Origin: Salaquimonas pukyongi
Lineage (GTDB): Bacteria; Pseudomonadota; Alphaproteobacteria; Rhizobiales; Rhizobiaceae
Reading direction: 5' to 3'
DNA: 64,000 nt
Assembly: GCF_001953055.1 (NCBI RefSeq)
Contig: NZ_CP019044.1
Coordinates: forward strand, 62,001 to 126,000
Both the position numbers and the translations under genes were made by a program. Below the pieces are notes generated by a model. The model saw nothing but the letters and a program-made list of their open reading frames with translations, was not told the origin of the DNA and did no database searches. Of this stretch, positions 36,798 to 47,301 are shown in pieces (positions within the stretch are counted from its first letter, which is position 1; each line of letters starts with the position of its first letter).

Positions 36798-37373
36798 ATG
36801 AACCGTCGCGTACCCTGTATTCTTGAAGCTGCCGTCAACGTCATATCCCGATACGGGGTACGGCGTACGACCATGGCTGATATTGCCGCGGAAGCCGGCA
36901 TTTCACGCCAGACGCTTTATGCATCCTTCGCCAACAAGGATGAGCTCCTGGTCGCGGTCATAAAAAAACTCACGGAAAACAAGCTGGAGGCCGTCGACAA
37001 TGCATGGAGCAGCCTTGAGGCGGTGGAAGACAAGCTGGATGCTTTTTTTGCCGTCTGCGTTACGCCCTATTTTGACCAGCTGCGCGCCATGCCCGACTCC
37101 GGTGATTTGATTGAAGGCTTCAATGCCGAAGGAAAAGCGGAGATCAAAAAGGCAGAAGACAGGAAGACGGCTGCTCTCACCTCGATGTTTCTTCCGTATT
37201 CGGATGAATTGCAAAAGAGCGGCACGACGGCCGAGGCGCTTGCCGGGCTCGTCGTTTCCGCTGCCACCAGTTTCATCTTTACAGCGCGCGACCACCGTCA
37301 TCTTGAAACCTTGTTGAACAGCCTGAAGCTGGCTGCGCTTTGCCAGCTTGGCATCAAGCCCGGACAAAGCTGA
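36798..37373 (+). CDS. TetR/AcrR family regulator, divergent from iorAB
   Basis: A 191-residue TetR protein. The helix-turn-helix is VISRYGVRRTTMADIAAEAGISRQTLYASFANKDELLVAV (residues about 16-55). The rest is a helical ligand domain without recognisable subfamily marks. The ATG is preceded by no good ribosome site (TTGTAATA), so translation may be weak or leaderless. It is divergent from iorA, with 111 nt between the starts and a strong dyad between them, which fits repression of iorAB and itself. The effector is probably the substrate of the oxidoreductase. Confidence 0.9.
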   Translation: MNRRVPCILEAAVNVISRYGVRRTTMADIAAEAGISRQTLYASFANKDELLVAVIKKLTENKLEAVDNAWSSLEAVEDKLDAFFAVCVTPYFDQLRAMPDSGDLIEGFNAEGKAEIKKAEDRKTAALTSMFLPYSDELQKSGTTAEALAGLVVSAATSFIFTARDHRHLETLLNSLKLAALCQLGIKPGQS

Positions 37374-37486
37374 CTCTCTCATACCGACATGGCTTGCCAA
37401 ATCCCGTCGTTATCTGAAAGGCTGCCTGGCCGCTTGAAAGGCAGGATGGTGTTCCAGCAGGCCGGCCATCCGGTATAGGAGGTTTC

Positions 37487-38874
37487 ATGCCAGATTCCGT
37501 AACGGGCGCAGGATACAAACCGGTTCACGGGCAATTTGAAAAGATTGCCGAATTCGTGCTGGCTGACAAACCGGCCATCCCCGATAGCTCGGTTGAATTT
37601 GCCGCCCGGCTGCTGGTCGATACGCTTGGCGTTTGTGCCGGTGCTGCAAACCTGGAAGTGGGAAAGATTGCACGGGAATTTGCCACCGGTTTCCTTGCCG
37701 GGGGATCGGAAGAAAAATCCGCTCCGATCCTGTTTGACGGCAGAGTGGCGAGCCTGCCGGGCGCCGCCTATGCGGCAGCAACCCAGATCGACAATCTGGA
37801 TGGTCATGACGGCTTCAATCCGGTCAAGGGCATATTGGCTGTGCGGTGGTGCCCGCGCTGTTGGCCTTTGCTGGGAACCGGCCGGAGCTGGGTGGGCGCG
37901 AAGCGCTTGAAGCCCTGGTGATTGCCTATGAAGTGGCCGCACGGGCAGGACTGGCGCTGCATGGCACGGTCAGCGATTACCACACTTCCGGTGCCTGGAA
38001 TGCGCTTGGTGTTGCGGCTCTCGGCTGCCGCTTGCTCGGGCATGATGAAAACACCCTGCGCCATGCCATCGGCATTGCTGAATATCACGGCCCCCGCAGC
38101 CAGATGATGCGCGAAATCGACAATCCTTCCATGTTGCATGACGGTTCCGGCATGGGGGCAATGGTCGGCATATCCTCCGTTCTTCTGGCAGCCATGGGTT
38201 TTACCGGCGCACCGGCAGCGACGGTGGAAACGGCTGAAGCAGCGCCCTTCTGGCAGGACCTCGGCGAACACTGGACCATTGAACACAACTACATAAAACC
38301 CTACCCGATCTGCCGCTGGGCGCACGGCTCGATTGATGCGGTGCGGTCCATCATGCTCACCAACCAGATCACGCCGGATGCCATTGCCTCCATCGAGGTG
38401 CGGACGTTTCATGAGGGATCCAGGCTTTTTGCCGGAATACCGGAAAACACAACACAGGCCCAATACAGCCTGCCCTTTGCGGTGGCGACCTTTCTGCTTA
38501 ATGGCCGCATCGGGCCGGAGCATGTGGAAGGGGAAGCGCTTTCCGACCCCAAAGCTGCCGAACTGCTTTCCCTGATCACCGTTAAGGAATGCGACCGCCA
38601 CAATGACCGGTTTCCCGCGGGGCGCTGGGCGGATGCAACCGTGGAACTGAAGGATGGTACCCGGTTTGAATCGGGAGACATCAATGCCCGCGGCGGGCCC
38701 GACTCGCCGTTCAGCGATGAAGAACTGCGCGAAAAATTCGATACAATGACATTGAGAATGCTCGGGCCGGAACGCACCGGCAAGATCTGGCAGGCCGGGT
38801 TGGGGCTTGTTGAGCAGAATGCGCGGTTCGCACCCTTTGCCGACCTGCTCTATGCGCCGGTCAATCCGGCCTGA
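37487..38874 (+). pseudogene. MmgE/PrpD family protein (2-methylcitrate dehydratase-like), interrupted by one frameshift
   Basis: Two frames together encode about 462 residues of the MmgE/PrpD fold. The first ends in IDNLDGHDGFNPVKG and the second resumes in VVPALLAFAGNRPELGGREALEALVIAYEVAARAG. One extra base near 37828-37831 restores KGHIGCAVVPALL. Later conserved parts are HTSGAWNALGVAALGCRLLG and KPYPICRWAHGSIDAV. TAGGAGG precedes the start. Family members include PrpD and iminodisuccinate epimerase; the N-terminal GHDG and the lack of prpC or prpB nearby argue against a propionate operon. The function is not assigned. It follows the TetR gene by 113 nt. Confidence 0.8.
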
Positions 38875-38925
38875 ACGGTTCCTGAAAGCAGCCGCTTGAC
38901 TCTCTTCACCAGCTTTGATTAACTG

Positions 38926-38940
38926 GAACAAAAGAAGAAC
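38926..38940. promoter_or_regulatory. SOS (LexA) box of the alphaproteobacterial type
   Basis: GAAC-AAAAGAA-GAAC, an exact GAAC-N7-GAAC direct repeat (GTTC-N7-GTTC on the other strand), 16 nt before the imuA start. This is the known LexA target in alphaproteobacteria and the imuA-imuB-dnaE2 cassette is a known SOS target, so the match in this position is strong. Confidence 0.92.
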
Positions 38941-38956
38941 ATTGTAGATAAACGCC

Positions 38957-39805
38957 ATGCCTTCCCTATCCATGCTCAAGCAGATGGCCGGGCAGGACGG
39001 GCACTTGCCGGATGCCAATGCCGCGCAGGAGAAATCCCGGCTGTCTCTTGGCGTGCCTGCCATCGATGGCTGTCTTTCGGGCGGCCTTGCCCGGCACGGC
39101 TTGCACGAAGTGCGCTGCGCCCATGGCCGTGACATCGGGGCAGCGACGGGATTTGCCTTGTCCTTGCTGGCGCGGGCCGGAAAGGCAGGTGGCTCTGTGG
39201 CCGGGCGGGTCCTCTGGATCATCGATCCGGCTGCGGCTGTCGACGGCGGCCTGCCGTTTGCCGACGGCTTGCGGCAGCACGGCATTGATGCAGGGCGCCT
39301 TGTTCTTGTCCGGCCATCGCGGCTGAAGGATGCGGTCTGGAGCGCCGGTGAGGCGGCCAGATGCGGTGAATTGGCCGCGGTGATTGTCCAGATCAGGGGC
39401 AATCCGGCCGCCTTTGATGCAACGGCAAGCCGGCGCTTGCTGCTGCGGGCGCGTGAAAACGGTGTTTTCACCATGGTTCTGCGCCAGAGCGGCGGGGAAG
39501 AGGCGAGTGCTGCGCTGACACGCTGGCATGCGCGCGCCTGCCCCTCCCTGCCGGATGAAGGACTGTACGGCGAACAAACCCCTTGGGGGATCGGGCGCAT
39601 GCGGCTTGCCCTGACCCTTGAGAAGAACCGCAACGGCCAGACGGGACAATGGCACGTTTCATGGAATCCGCGGACCGGAGCCTTTGAACATGCAGCGCAA
39701 AACCCACAAACAGCGCATCCTGGCAATCCTCTTTCCGTTTCTTGCCACCGACCGGATCGCCCGCCAGAAATGGGGCAGGTCCTGGCGCTTGGCCGGGCGT
39801 CCTGA
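38957..39805 (+). CDS. imuA: ImuA-like SOS mutagenesis protein
   Basis: A 282-residue RecA-fold-related protein. LSLGVPAIDGCLSGGLARHGLHEVRC is the characteristic opening, in the place of a Walker A region but without the full consensus. VLWIIDPAAAVDGGLPFADGLRQHGID and MVLRQSGGEEASAALTRWHARAC follow as in other ImuA proteins. It supports the error-prone polymerase cassette, binding RecA and ImuB in homologues. It is the first gene after the LexA box. Its 3' end overlaps the imuB start by about 116 nt, an overlap seen in related cassettes. Confidence 0.92.
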   Translation: MPSLSMLKQMAGQDGHLPDANAAQEKSRLSLGVPAIDGCLSGGLARHGLHEVRCAHGRDIGAATGFALSLLARAGKAGGSVAGRVLWIIDPAAAVDGGLPFADGLRQHGIDAGRLVLVRPSRLKDAVWSAGEAARCGELAAVIVQIRGNPAAFDATASRRLLLRARENGVFTMVLRQSGGEEASAALTRWHARACPSLPDEGLYGEQTPWGIGRMRLALTLEKNRNGQTGQWHVSWNPRTGAFEHAAQNPQTAHPGNPLSVSCHRPDRPPEMGQVLALGRAS

Positions 39806-41306
39806 AGGCCCTCCATTTGTTGTCATCGGCACAATCAAGAATGCCCAGCGCATCATTGCTCATGAAGAAGGAATGGAGCGCCATGGAATTGCCAGACAAC
39901 AGAATCTGAGCGATGCCCGCGCCATCATTCCGGAGCTTGAATGCATCCGGCACGACAGCGCGGCCGATCACGCGCTTCTGTCTACCCTTGCCAGCTGGTG
40001 TGAACGCTATACGCCACTGGTGGCGCTGAGTGACGGCAATGGCCTGTTTCTCGACATTACCGGCTGTGCCCACCTGTTCGGTGGGGAAGCTCCCTTGCTG
40101 GCAGATCTTGAAACCCGGCTTGCCGCCCAGGGCTTCAAGGCCTCGGCCGCCATTGCCGATACCGCCGGAGCTGCCTGGGCCATTGCCTGGTACGGGACCG
40201 GCTACAAGACCCGGCGGATCGTTCCTGCAGACGAGCACCCGGCAGCACTCGAACACCTGCCCGTATCCGCCTTGCGCCTGCCGCAGCAGACAGCGGCCGA
40301 ACTGATCAAGCTGGGCCTTGTCAACATCGGTTCCATCGCCGAACTGCCTCGCGCGCCGCTTGCCGCCCGGTTCGGCGCGCATCTGTTGCGCCAGCTCGAC
40401 CATGCGCTTGGCCGGGAGGATGAAGTGCTCTCGCCCATGCAGCCGGTGGCGGAACTGGTTTCCGAAAAACGCTTTGCCGATCCGATCGTTCATGAAGAGG
40501 ATATCCGGCAGATGCTTGCCCGGCTCATTGGCAACATCGTCCCGCTGCTTGAGCGCCGCGGTCTCGGCATGCGCCAATGCACGCTTCGCCTTTTTCGCGT
40601 CGATGGCGATGTCGTTTCGCTGAGCGTTCAGTCGGGCAATGCCCTGCGTGCGGCAGACCGCATGGCAGCGCTGTTTTACGAGCGCCTCGCTGCCCTGCAT
40701 GATGGCAGTGAAGCCGGGTGGGATGCCGGTTTCGGTTTCGACCTGATGCGGCTGTCCGTCGAGGCAACCGAACCCCTTGCCGCAAGTCAGCATGACATGA
40801 TTTCCAGTTCCGGCACACAGGACGGGATCGGGTATCTCCTTGACCGCCTGTCGGCAAGGCTCGGGGCGGCCAAAATTCAGGTTATCAAAGCCAATGACAG
40901 CCACATTCCGGAGCGCCGGGCCGCTTTTTCTCCCGCCATACATTCTGCTCCCGCCCGGTTCGGTTTGCATGAAAGCGCGCTGGCCGTTGCCGAGGCAGAT
41001 ACCGTGCGTCCCGTTACCCGTCCGCTTCTTCTGCTGACGAGGCCTGAGCTGATCGACGTTATTGCAGAAGTTCCCGACGGCCCGCCCAGCCGGTTCCGCT
41101 GGCGCAAGGTGCCCTATTCGGTCAACCGGTGCGAAGGGCCAGAACGCATTGCCTGCGAATGGTGGAAGGACGGGCGCGGATATCACACGCGCGATTATTA
41201 CCGTATCGAGGATGAGGCAGGGTACCGTTTCTGGCTGTTTCGTCATGGGCTTTACGTGCGCGAGACCAGCGCTCCCAAGTGGTTCATGCACGGACTGTTT
41301 GCATGA
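39690..41306 (+). CDS. imuB: ImuB, Y-family polymerase-like protein
   Basis: A 538-residue DinB/UmuC-like protein that lacks polymerase activity in characterised homologues and recruits the mutagenic polymerase to the clamp. ILAILFPFLATDRIARQKWG is the usual start. LSTLASWCERYTPLVALSDGNGLFLDITGCAHLFGGE resembles the palm region. The C-terminus FRWRKVPYSVNRCEGPERIACEWW is typical of ImuB. The start at 39690 is chosen from homology; in-frame sequence continues to 39618 inside imuA. Its stop overlaps dnaE2 by 4 nt. It is expressed with imuA under LexA. Confidence 0.93.
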   Translation: MQRKTHKQRILAILFPFLATDRIARQKWGRSWRLAGRPEGPPFVVIGTIKNAQRIIAHEEGMERHGIARQQNLSDARAIIPELECIRHDSAADHALLSTLASWCERYTPLVALSDGNGLFLDITGCAHLFGGEAPLLADLETRLAAQGFKASAAIADTAGAAWAIAWYGTGYKTRRIVPADEHPAALEHLPVSALRLPQQTAAELIKLGLVNIGSIAELPRAPLAARFGAHLLRQLDHALGREDEVLSPMQPVAELVSEKRFADPIVHEEDIRQMLARLIGNIVPLLERRGLGMRQCTLRLFRVDGDVVSLSVQSGNALRAADRMAALFYERLAALHDGSEAGWDAGFGFDLMRLSVEATEPLAASQHDMISSSGTQDGIGYLLDRLSARLGAAKIQVIKANDSHIPERRAAFSPAIHSAPARFGLHESALAVAEADTVRPVTRPLLLLTRPELIDVIAEVPDGPPSRFRWRKVPYSVNRCEGPERIACEWWKDGRGYHTRDYYRIEDEAGYRFWLFRHGLYVRETSAPKWFMHGLFA

Positions 41307-44300
41307 CGCCCGAAACCGCTTCCAAACCGGGTTATGTAGAACTCTGTGCGACCAGCAATTTCTCCTTTCTGCGCGGTGCCTCGCATCCCGAAGAACTGGT
41401 GCAGCAGGCAAAGAAACTCGGCCTTGCCGGAATTGCCATCACCGACCGAAACTCGCTGGCCGGCATCGTGCGCGGGCACATGGCCGCCAAGGAAGCGGGC
41501 ATTGAATTTGTCACCGGCTGCCGGCTGGTATTCATGGATGGAACGCCCGACATCCTGATCTGGCCGAAGGACCGCAAAGCCTATGGCAATCTTTGTGAGT
41601 TGCTCAGCCTTGGAAAACGCCGCGCGCCCAAGGGCGAATGCCATCTGACCTTGCAGGATTTGCTTGCATGGGGCGGGCGCTGCCTGCTGGCTGTTGTGCC
41701 AGCCGATAGTCGGCCCGGCCCTGTTGAACAATGTCTTGAGCAGTTGCACCGTGCCTTCCCCGGACATGCCTATCTTGCGCTTTGCCGGCGGTATGGAGCG
41801 GGCGACCAGCGTCACTTTGCGGCCATGGAAGCGGTGGCGCGCAAGACGCAAACGCCGCTTCTGGCCATTGGCGACGTGTTCTACCACGTGCACGAACGGC
41901 GGGCATTGCAGGACGTTGTCACCTGTATCCGCGAACATGAAACCCTGACCAGTATCGGCACCAGACTGCTTGCCAATGCCGAGCGTCATCTTAAGGCGCC
42001 GGCAGAGATGCTGCGCTTGTTCAAGGGATATGAGCAAGCCATCCAGGAAACCGGAAAACTCGTCGCGCGGATCGGTTTTTCCCTCAACGAACTGTCTTAT
42101 CAATATCCCGATGATCCGGTTTTCAGGGAACTTGGCGGCAAGCCCGTTCCTTCCCAGGAAGCGCTGGAGCGGTTGACCGCCATCGGATTGAAGAAACGCT
42201 ATCCCGGCGGGCCCCCGCAAAAGGTGCTTGACGCGATTGCCCATGAAACCGCGCTGATCGGCAAGCTGAACTATGCGCCCTATTTTCTGACGGTCTACGA
42301 CATCGTTCGTTTTGCCCGCAGCAAAGGCATTCTTTGTCAGGGGCGCGGCTCGGCGGCCAATTCCGCCATCTGCTATTGTCTTGAAATCACCGAGGTCGAT
42401 CCGGGCAAGGTCGATCTTCTGTTCGAGCGTTTCATCTCCGAGGAGCGCAACGAGCCGCCCGATATCGATGTCGATTTCGAGCATGAGCGGCGCGAGGAGG
42501 TCATCCAGTACATCTATGAAAAATACGGGCGGGAGAAGGCCGGTCTGGCGGCAACGGTGATCACCTACCGCTCCAAATCGGCAATCCGTGAAGTGGGCAA
42601 GGTGTTCGGCCTTTCCGAAGATGCCATTACCGCGCTTTCCGGCACGCGCTGGGGCAGTCATTCCGGCGCACCCGATGCGCAGGATGTCCAGCGTGCGGGT
42701 CTTGATCCGAAAGACAAGCACATCATGCAGATGATGGATCTTGCCCGCCAGATCATCGGTTTTCCGCGCCATCTCTCCCAGCATGTGGGGGGCTTTGTGA
42801 TCACCCGCGACCGACTCTCTTCCCTTATTCCCATCGAGAACGCGGCGATGAAGGATCGCACCATCGTCGAATGGGACAAGGATGATCTGGAGAGCCTCAA
42901 CATGCTCAAGATCGATGTGCTGGCGCTGGGCATGCTGACCTGCCTGCGCAAGGCATTCGCTTTTTTGAAAACCCATTACGGGCGAACGGAAACCCTGTCC
43001 TCCGTCGAGGAGGACGACACGCCAACCTATGACATGATCTGCCGGGCGGACACGCTTGGCGTATTCCAGATCGAAAGCCGGGCGCAAATGTCCATGCTGC
43101 CCCGCCTGAGGCCGCGCTGTTATTACGATCTGGTGATCGAGGTGGCGATCGTCCGCCCGGGACCCATCCAGGGAAAGATGGTGCATCCCTATCTGAAGCG
43201 CCGCAAGGGGCTGGAGGATGTCAGCTACCCCAAACCGGAACTCAAACAGGTGCTGGAAAAGACACTTGGCGTGCCGCTGTTTCAGGAGCAGGCGATGAAC
43301 ATCGCTATTGTTGCCGCCCGTTTTTCGCCGGGCGAGGCCGACAAATTGAGACGGGCCATGGCGACCTTCCGCCGTGTTGGAACCATCGGAAATTTCAACC
43401 GCAAGATGGTCGAGGGCATGGTTGCCAATGGCTATGAGCGGGACTTTGCCGAGCATTGTTTTAGGCAGATCGAAGGGTTCGGCGACTATGGCTTTCCCGA
43501 AAGTCACGCGGCGAGCTTTGCCCTGCTGGTCTATGTCTCCTGCTGGCTGAAATGCCATTATCCCGACGTTTTCTGCGCCGCCATGCTGAATTCCCAGCCC
43601 ATGGGGTTTTATGCGCCGGCCCAGCTCATCCGCGATGCCCGCGAACATGGCGTGGAAATCCGGCCTGCTGACATCAATCATTCCAGCTGGCATTCCACCC
43701 TCGAGGCGGGCGCAGAGCCCTGTGCCGTCAATGCACGCCACCAGGAAATGGCCGGCATCATGAAAAACACCCACGCAGTGCGGCTGGGGCTGCACCAGAT
43801 CAAGGGGCTTGGCGAGACCGATGCTGAGCGGCTGGTTGAGGCCCGCGCCGGAGGCTATGCGAATATACGCGATGTGTGGATGCGTTCCGGTCTTTCGAAA
43901 CGGGCGCTGGAAAAACTGGCCGATGCCGATTGCTTTGCTTCCATTGGCCTTTCCCGGCGCGATGCGCTTTGGGCGGTCAAGACCCTCGACCCGCTGAGCG
44001 CGGCGGAGCGCCTGCCGCTGTTTGCGGCGGCAAGCCAGGGTGCTGCCCGTAAAGACCTGCAAAGCGAGCCAGCGGTTGCCTTGCCCCTTATGCCGGGCGG
44101 GGAAGAAGTGATCAGCGATTACCGCAGTCTTTCCTTTTCCCTGAAAGATCATCCGATGCGATTTCTGCGCCGCCGCCTGCTTGCCCATGGCTGTGTGGAA
44201 AATGTCTGCCTGGAAAAAATGCGCACCGGAATGCGTGTAAAGGTAGCCGGGCTTGTGCTAGTGCGCCAGCGACCCGGCACGGCCAAGGGCGTGATTTTCG

Positions 44301-44683
44301 AAACCATCGAGGACGAGACCGGGATCGCCAATATTATCATATGGCGCAAGGTGTTTGATAAGTTCCGCACCATCGTTCTGGGCAGCCGCTGCATCGGCGT
44401 GCGCGGCAAGCTGCAGAACGAGGACGGGGTCGTCCACCTCGTGGCGGAATATCTGGAAGACCTGACGCCGATGCTTTCGGCCGTCGTCAACATGGATACC
44501 CCGCTGGACGGGCTTGCCCGCGCCGATGCGCTTCGAAAACCCGTCTACCAGACGGGGCCTGGAAACCGTCCCCGCCGCAGGCTGAGCCAGGTTTTCGATC
44601 AGGCGCTGGAGAGCGGCCGGAAAAACGATGCGGCGGTTTCCTCAACCCACCAGGTCCTGCCCAAGGGCCGGAACTTTCACTAA
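41303..44683 (+). CDS. dnaE2: Error-prone DNA polymerase III alpha subunit (ImuC)
   Basis: A 1126-residue family C polymerase. [23 protein letters not shown] opens the PHP domain. The palm carries [25 protein letters not shown] with catalytic aspartates, and [12 protein letters not shown] and [18 protein letters not shown] are conserved segments. An OB-fold with [30 protein letters not shown]-like sequence lies near the C-terminus. The start at 41303 forms an ATGA overlap with the imuB stop; eight residues upstream are in frame but not needed. It performs translesion synthesis in the SOS response. The large minus-strand frame opposite is a codon-bias shadow. Confidence 0.97.
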   Translation: [1126 protein letters not shown]

Positions 44684-44708
44684 CCGGTAGCGCTCCGAAC
44701 TGCACCGC

Positions 44709-46532
44709 TCACTCATCCCCCATCTTCAGGGCCTGAATGAATGCCTCCTGGGGAATTTCCACCCGGCCGAACTGGCGCATTTTCTTCTTGCCGGCCTTCT
44801 GTTTTTCCAGCAGTTTGCGTTTGCGCGTTGCATCGCCGCCATAGCACTTGGCGGTCACGTCCTTGCGCATCGCCGAGATCGTCTCGCGGGCAATCACCTT
44901 GCCGCCGATGGCCGCCTGGATCGGGATCTTGAACAGATGCCGGGGGATCAGATCCTTCAGTTTTTCGCACATCGTGCGGCCGCGCTTGTCGGCCTGGCTG
45001 CGGTGCACCAGCATGGAAAGGGCGTCCACGGGCTCTTCATTGACAAGAATGCTCATCTTGACGAGATCGCCGGCCCTGTGACCGATCATCTGATAATCGA
45101 ACGAGGCATACCCCTTGGAGATTGATTTCAGCCGGTCATAGAAATCAAACACCACCTCGTTGAGCGGCAGTTCGTAGGTCAGCATCGCCCGCTTGCCGAC
45201 GTAAGTCAGCTCCGTCTGGATGCCACGCCGGTCCTGGCACAGTTTCAAAATGCCGCCGAGATAATCGTCGGGGGTGAGGATGGTTGCCTTGATCCAGGGC
45301 TCGTGGATTTCCTCGATCAAGGTCACATCGGGCATGTCGGCGGGATTGTGCAGCTCGATCGCCTCGCCGGATTTCATTTCCAGCCGGTAGACGACGCTGG
45401 GCGCCGTGGCGATCAGGTCGAGGTCGAATTCGCGCTCCAGCCGCTCCTGGATGATTTCAAGGTGCAACAGTCCCAGAAAGCCGCAGCGGAAGCCGAAGCC
45501 GAGCGCTGCCGATGTCTCCATTTCGAAGGAGAAGCTCGCATCGTTGAGGCGCAGTTTTCCCATCGCGGCGCGCAGGTCCTCGAAATCGGCGGCATCGACC
45601 GGAAACAGCCCGCAAAAGACCACCGGTTGCGCCGGCTTGAAGCCGGGCAATGCGGTCTGCGTCGGTCGCTTGTCCTCGGTGATCGTGTCGCCCACGCGGG
45701 TGTCGGCAACCTCCTTGATCGAGGCGGTGATGAAGCCGATTTCCCCGGGCCGCAACTCGCCGGTCTGCACCATTTTTGGCGTGATGACGCCGACGCGCTC
45801 GACCGGGTATTTGGCGTCGGTGCCCATCATGCGGATGGTCTGGCCCTTCTTCAGGACCCCGTCGATGACCCGCACCAGAACGATAACGCCGAGATAGGCA
45901 TCATACCAGGAATCGACCAGCAATGCCTTGAGCGGTGCATCGATGTCGCCATCCCTGGGCGCCGGCAGCTGCGTGACGATCGCTTCCAGCACATCGCCAA
46001 TGCCAAGGCCCGTCTTGGCGGAAATCTCGATCGCCCCGGAAGCATCCAACCCGATCACCTCCTCGATCTGTTCCTTGATGCGCTCGGGCTCGGCCGCCGG
46101 CAGGTCGATCTTGTTGAGTACGGTGACGATCTCGTGGTCGTTGTCGATGGCCTGATAGACATTGGCCAGCGTCTGCGCCTCCACGCCCTGGCTGGCATCA
46201 ACCACCAGCAGCGAGCCTTCACAGGCCGACAACGAGCGTGAAACCTCATAGGCGAAATCCACATGGCCGGGGGTGTCGATCAGATTGAGAACATAGTGTT
46301 CGCCGTCCTTCGCATCGTATTCGAGCCGAACCGTATTGGCCTTGATCGTGATGCCGCGCTCACGCTCGATGTCCATGGCGTCGAGCACCTGGTCCTTCAT
46401 CTCGCGCTTGTCCAGGCTGCCGGTTTCCTGGATCAGCCGGTCGGCCAGCGTCGACTTGCCGTGGTCGATATGGGCGACGATGGAAAAGTTGCGGATGCGG
46501 TCGCGTCCGGGATAGGTGGAATTGCTGCTCAT
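44709..46532 (-). CDS. lepA: Elongation factor 4 (back-translocating ribosomal GTPase LepA)
   Basis: A 607-residue translational GTPase. The P-loop AHIDHGKST lies near residue 20, DTPGHVDF is the switch II region and NKIDLP the guanine-binding motif. The LepA-specific C-terminus is complete: GVDQ-free run [23 protein letters not shown] and [13 protein letters not shown]. Start chosen at 46532 ([16 protein letters not shown]); an ATG ten codons earlier is less like homologues. It works on stalled ribosomes and is a single gene here, convergent with dnaE2 and separated by 25 nt. The gene is intact and of normal length. Confidence 0.97.
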   Translation of the reverse strand: MSSNSTYPGRDRIRNFSIVAHIDHGKSTLADRLIQETGSLDKREMKDQVLDAMDIERERGITIKANTVRLEYDAKDGEHYVLNLIDTPGHVDFAYEVSRSLSACEGSLLVVDASQGVEAQTLANVYQAIDNDHEIVTVLNKIDLPAAEPERIKEQIEEVIGLDASGAIEISAKTGLGIGDVLEAIVTQLPAPRDGDIDAPLKALLVDSWYDAYLGVIVLVRVIDGVLKKGQTIRMMGTDAKYPVERVGVITPKMVQTGELRPGEIGFITASIKEVADTRVGDTITEDKRPTQTALPGFKPAQPVVFCGLFPVDAADFEDLRAAMGKLRLNDASFSFEMETSAALGFGFRCGFLGLLHLEIIQERLEREFDLDLIATAPSVVYRLEMKSGEAIELHNPADMPDVTLIEEIHEPWIKATILTPDDYLGGILKLCQDRRGIQTELTYVGKRAMLTYELPLNEVVFDFYDRLKSISKGYASFDYQMIGHRAGDLVKMSILVNEEPVDALSMLVHRSQADKRGRTMCEKLKDLIPRHLFKIPIQAAIGGKVIARETISAMRKDVTAKCYGGDATRKRKLLEKQKAGKKKMRQFGRVEIPQEAFIQALKMGDE

Positions 46533-47301
46533 GGTGCGAGCATATAGAGGCGCCGGCGCCAAACGGGAAGGGGAAAATTACCGGCATCCTGCATGAACGG
46601 GCCTTCATGTCAGCGCCACGTCGGCGCCGATGGCCAGAAGGCTGCCTCCGCCGTTTCGCAAAGGGGCGTACCGGAGCGCCGGCATTGCCCGCGCGGCCCG
46701 CCGGTACAGCGTTTTCGCTGGCGGCAGCGCATCCACATGCAATCGCGCCATTTGCCGGCAAAATGGGCCAGTGCCTTTTTCTGCCTGAACCGGGCAATGG
46801 GATGATCGGAAAAGCGAAGCGCTGGTGCAGCTTCTTCGGCTTCCTGAGGATGTGCATCATCGCCCACGCGGCACCTTCCTGTCCGTGGCATGCATTGGTT
46901 TGAGGAAACAAGCACAAACCGCGGGGCGGCCTCGCCATGTTCCTGGGGCATTGCGTGCGGCCCCGAAGGCCGCCCCGCGCGGAGATTTTGGGTGCCGGGA
47001 GGCTATTCAGCACACAGTCCAGCCCGGCCCTCGAGCAGGCCCATGGTCCGTCGGGCTTTGCCCAAAGCAGACAAGACCCTTCACCAACGGCGCTGCGCTC
47101 CGCTGCTGCCTTCCTCCGTCTCGACGGCGATCGATCAATCCGGCGTTTGCGCTGGAAGACAGTGGGCAAAGGATAGGGGGAAGAAATGGGAGCGGGGATA
47201 TGTTTTTCACCTGAAATCGCACGTAGACCGCAATAATGGGACCGCAGCGAAGCGAAGGGATGCGCAAGATTTCAGGCACAAGGATGACTACGGAGGGATT
47301 T

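Noticed and set aside
37487-38874. Propionate (methylcitrate) operon around the PrpD-like gene
   Set aside because: No prpB, prpC or acn-like gene lies nearby, and MmgE/PrpD proteins have other roles.
37804-39816. A 670-codon open frame on the minus strand opposite prpD and imuA
   Set aside because: No recognisable motif, spans two real genes and the SOS box; a shadow.
39468-41411. A 647-codon open frame opposite imuB
   Set aside because: Antisense shadow of imuB; composition not protein-like.
41252-44188. A 978-codon open frame on the minus strand opposite dnaE2
   Set aside because: It lies in antisense register to an intact dnaE2 in GC-rich DNA and its sequence has no family-like segment. 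It is a codon-bias shadow.
46360-47169. A 269-codon open frame running from lepA into the gene-free stretch
   Set aside because: Its first part lies in the repeat-rich DNA, its last part is an out-of-frame reading of lepA, and there is no ribosome site.
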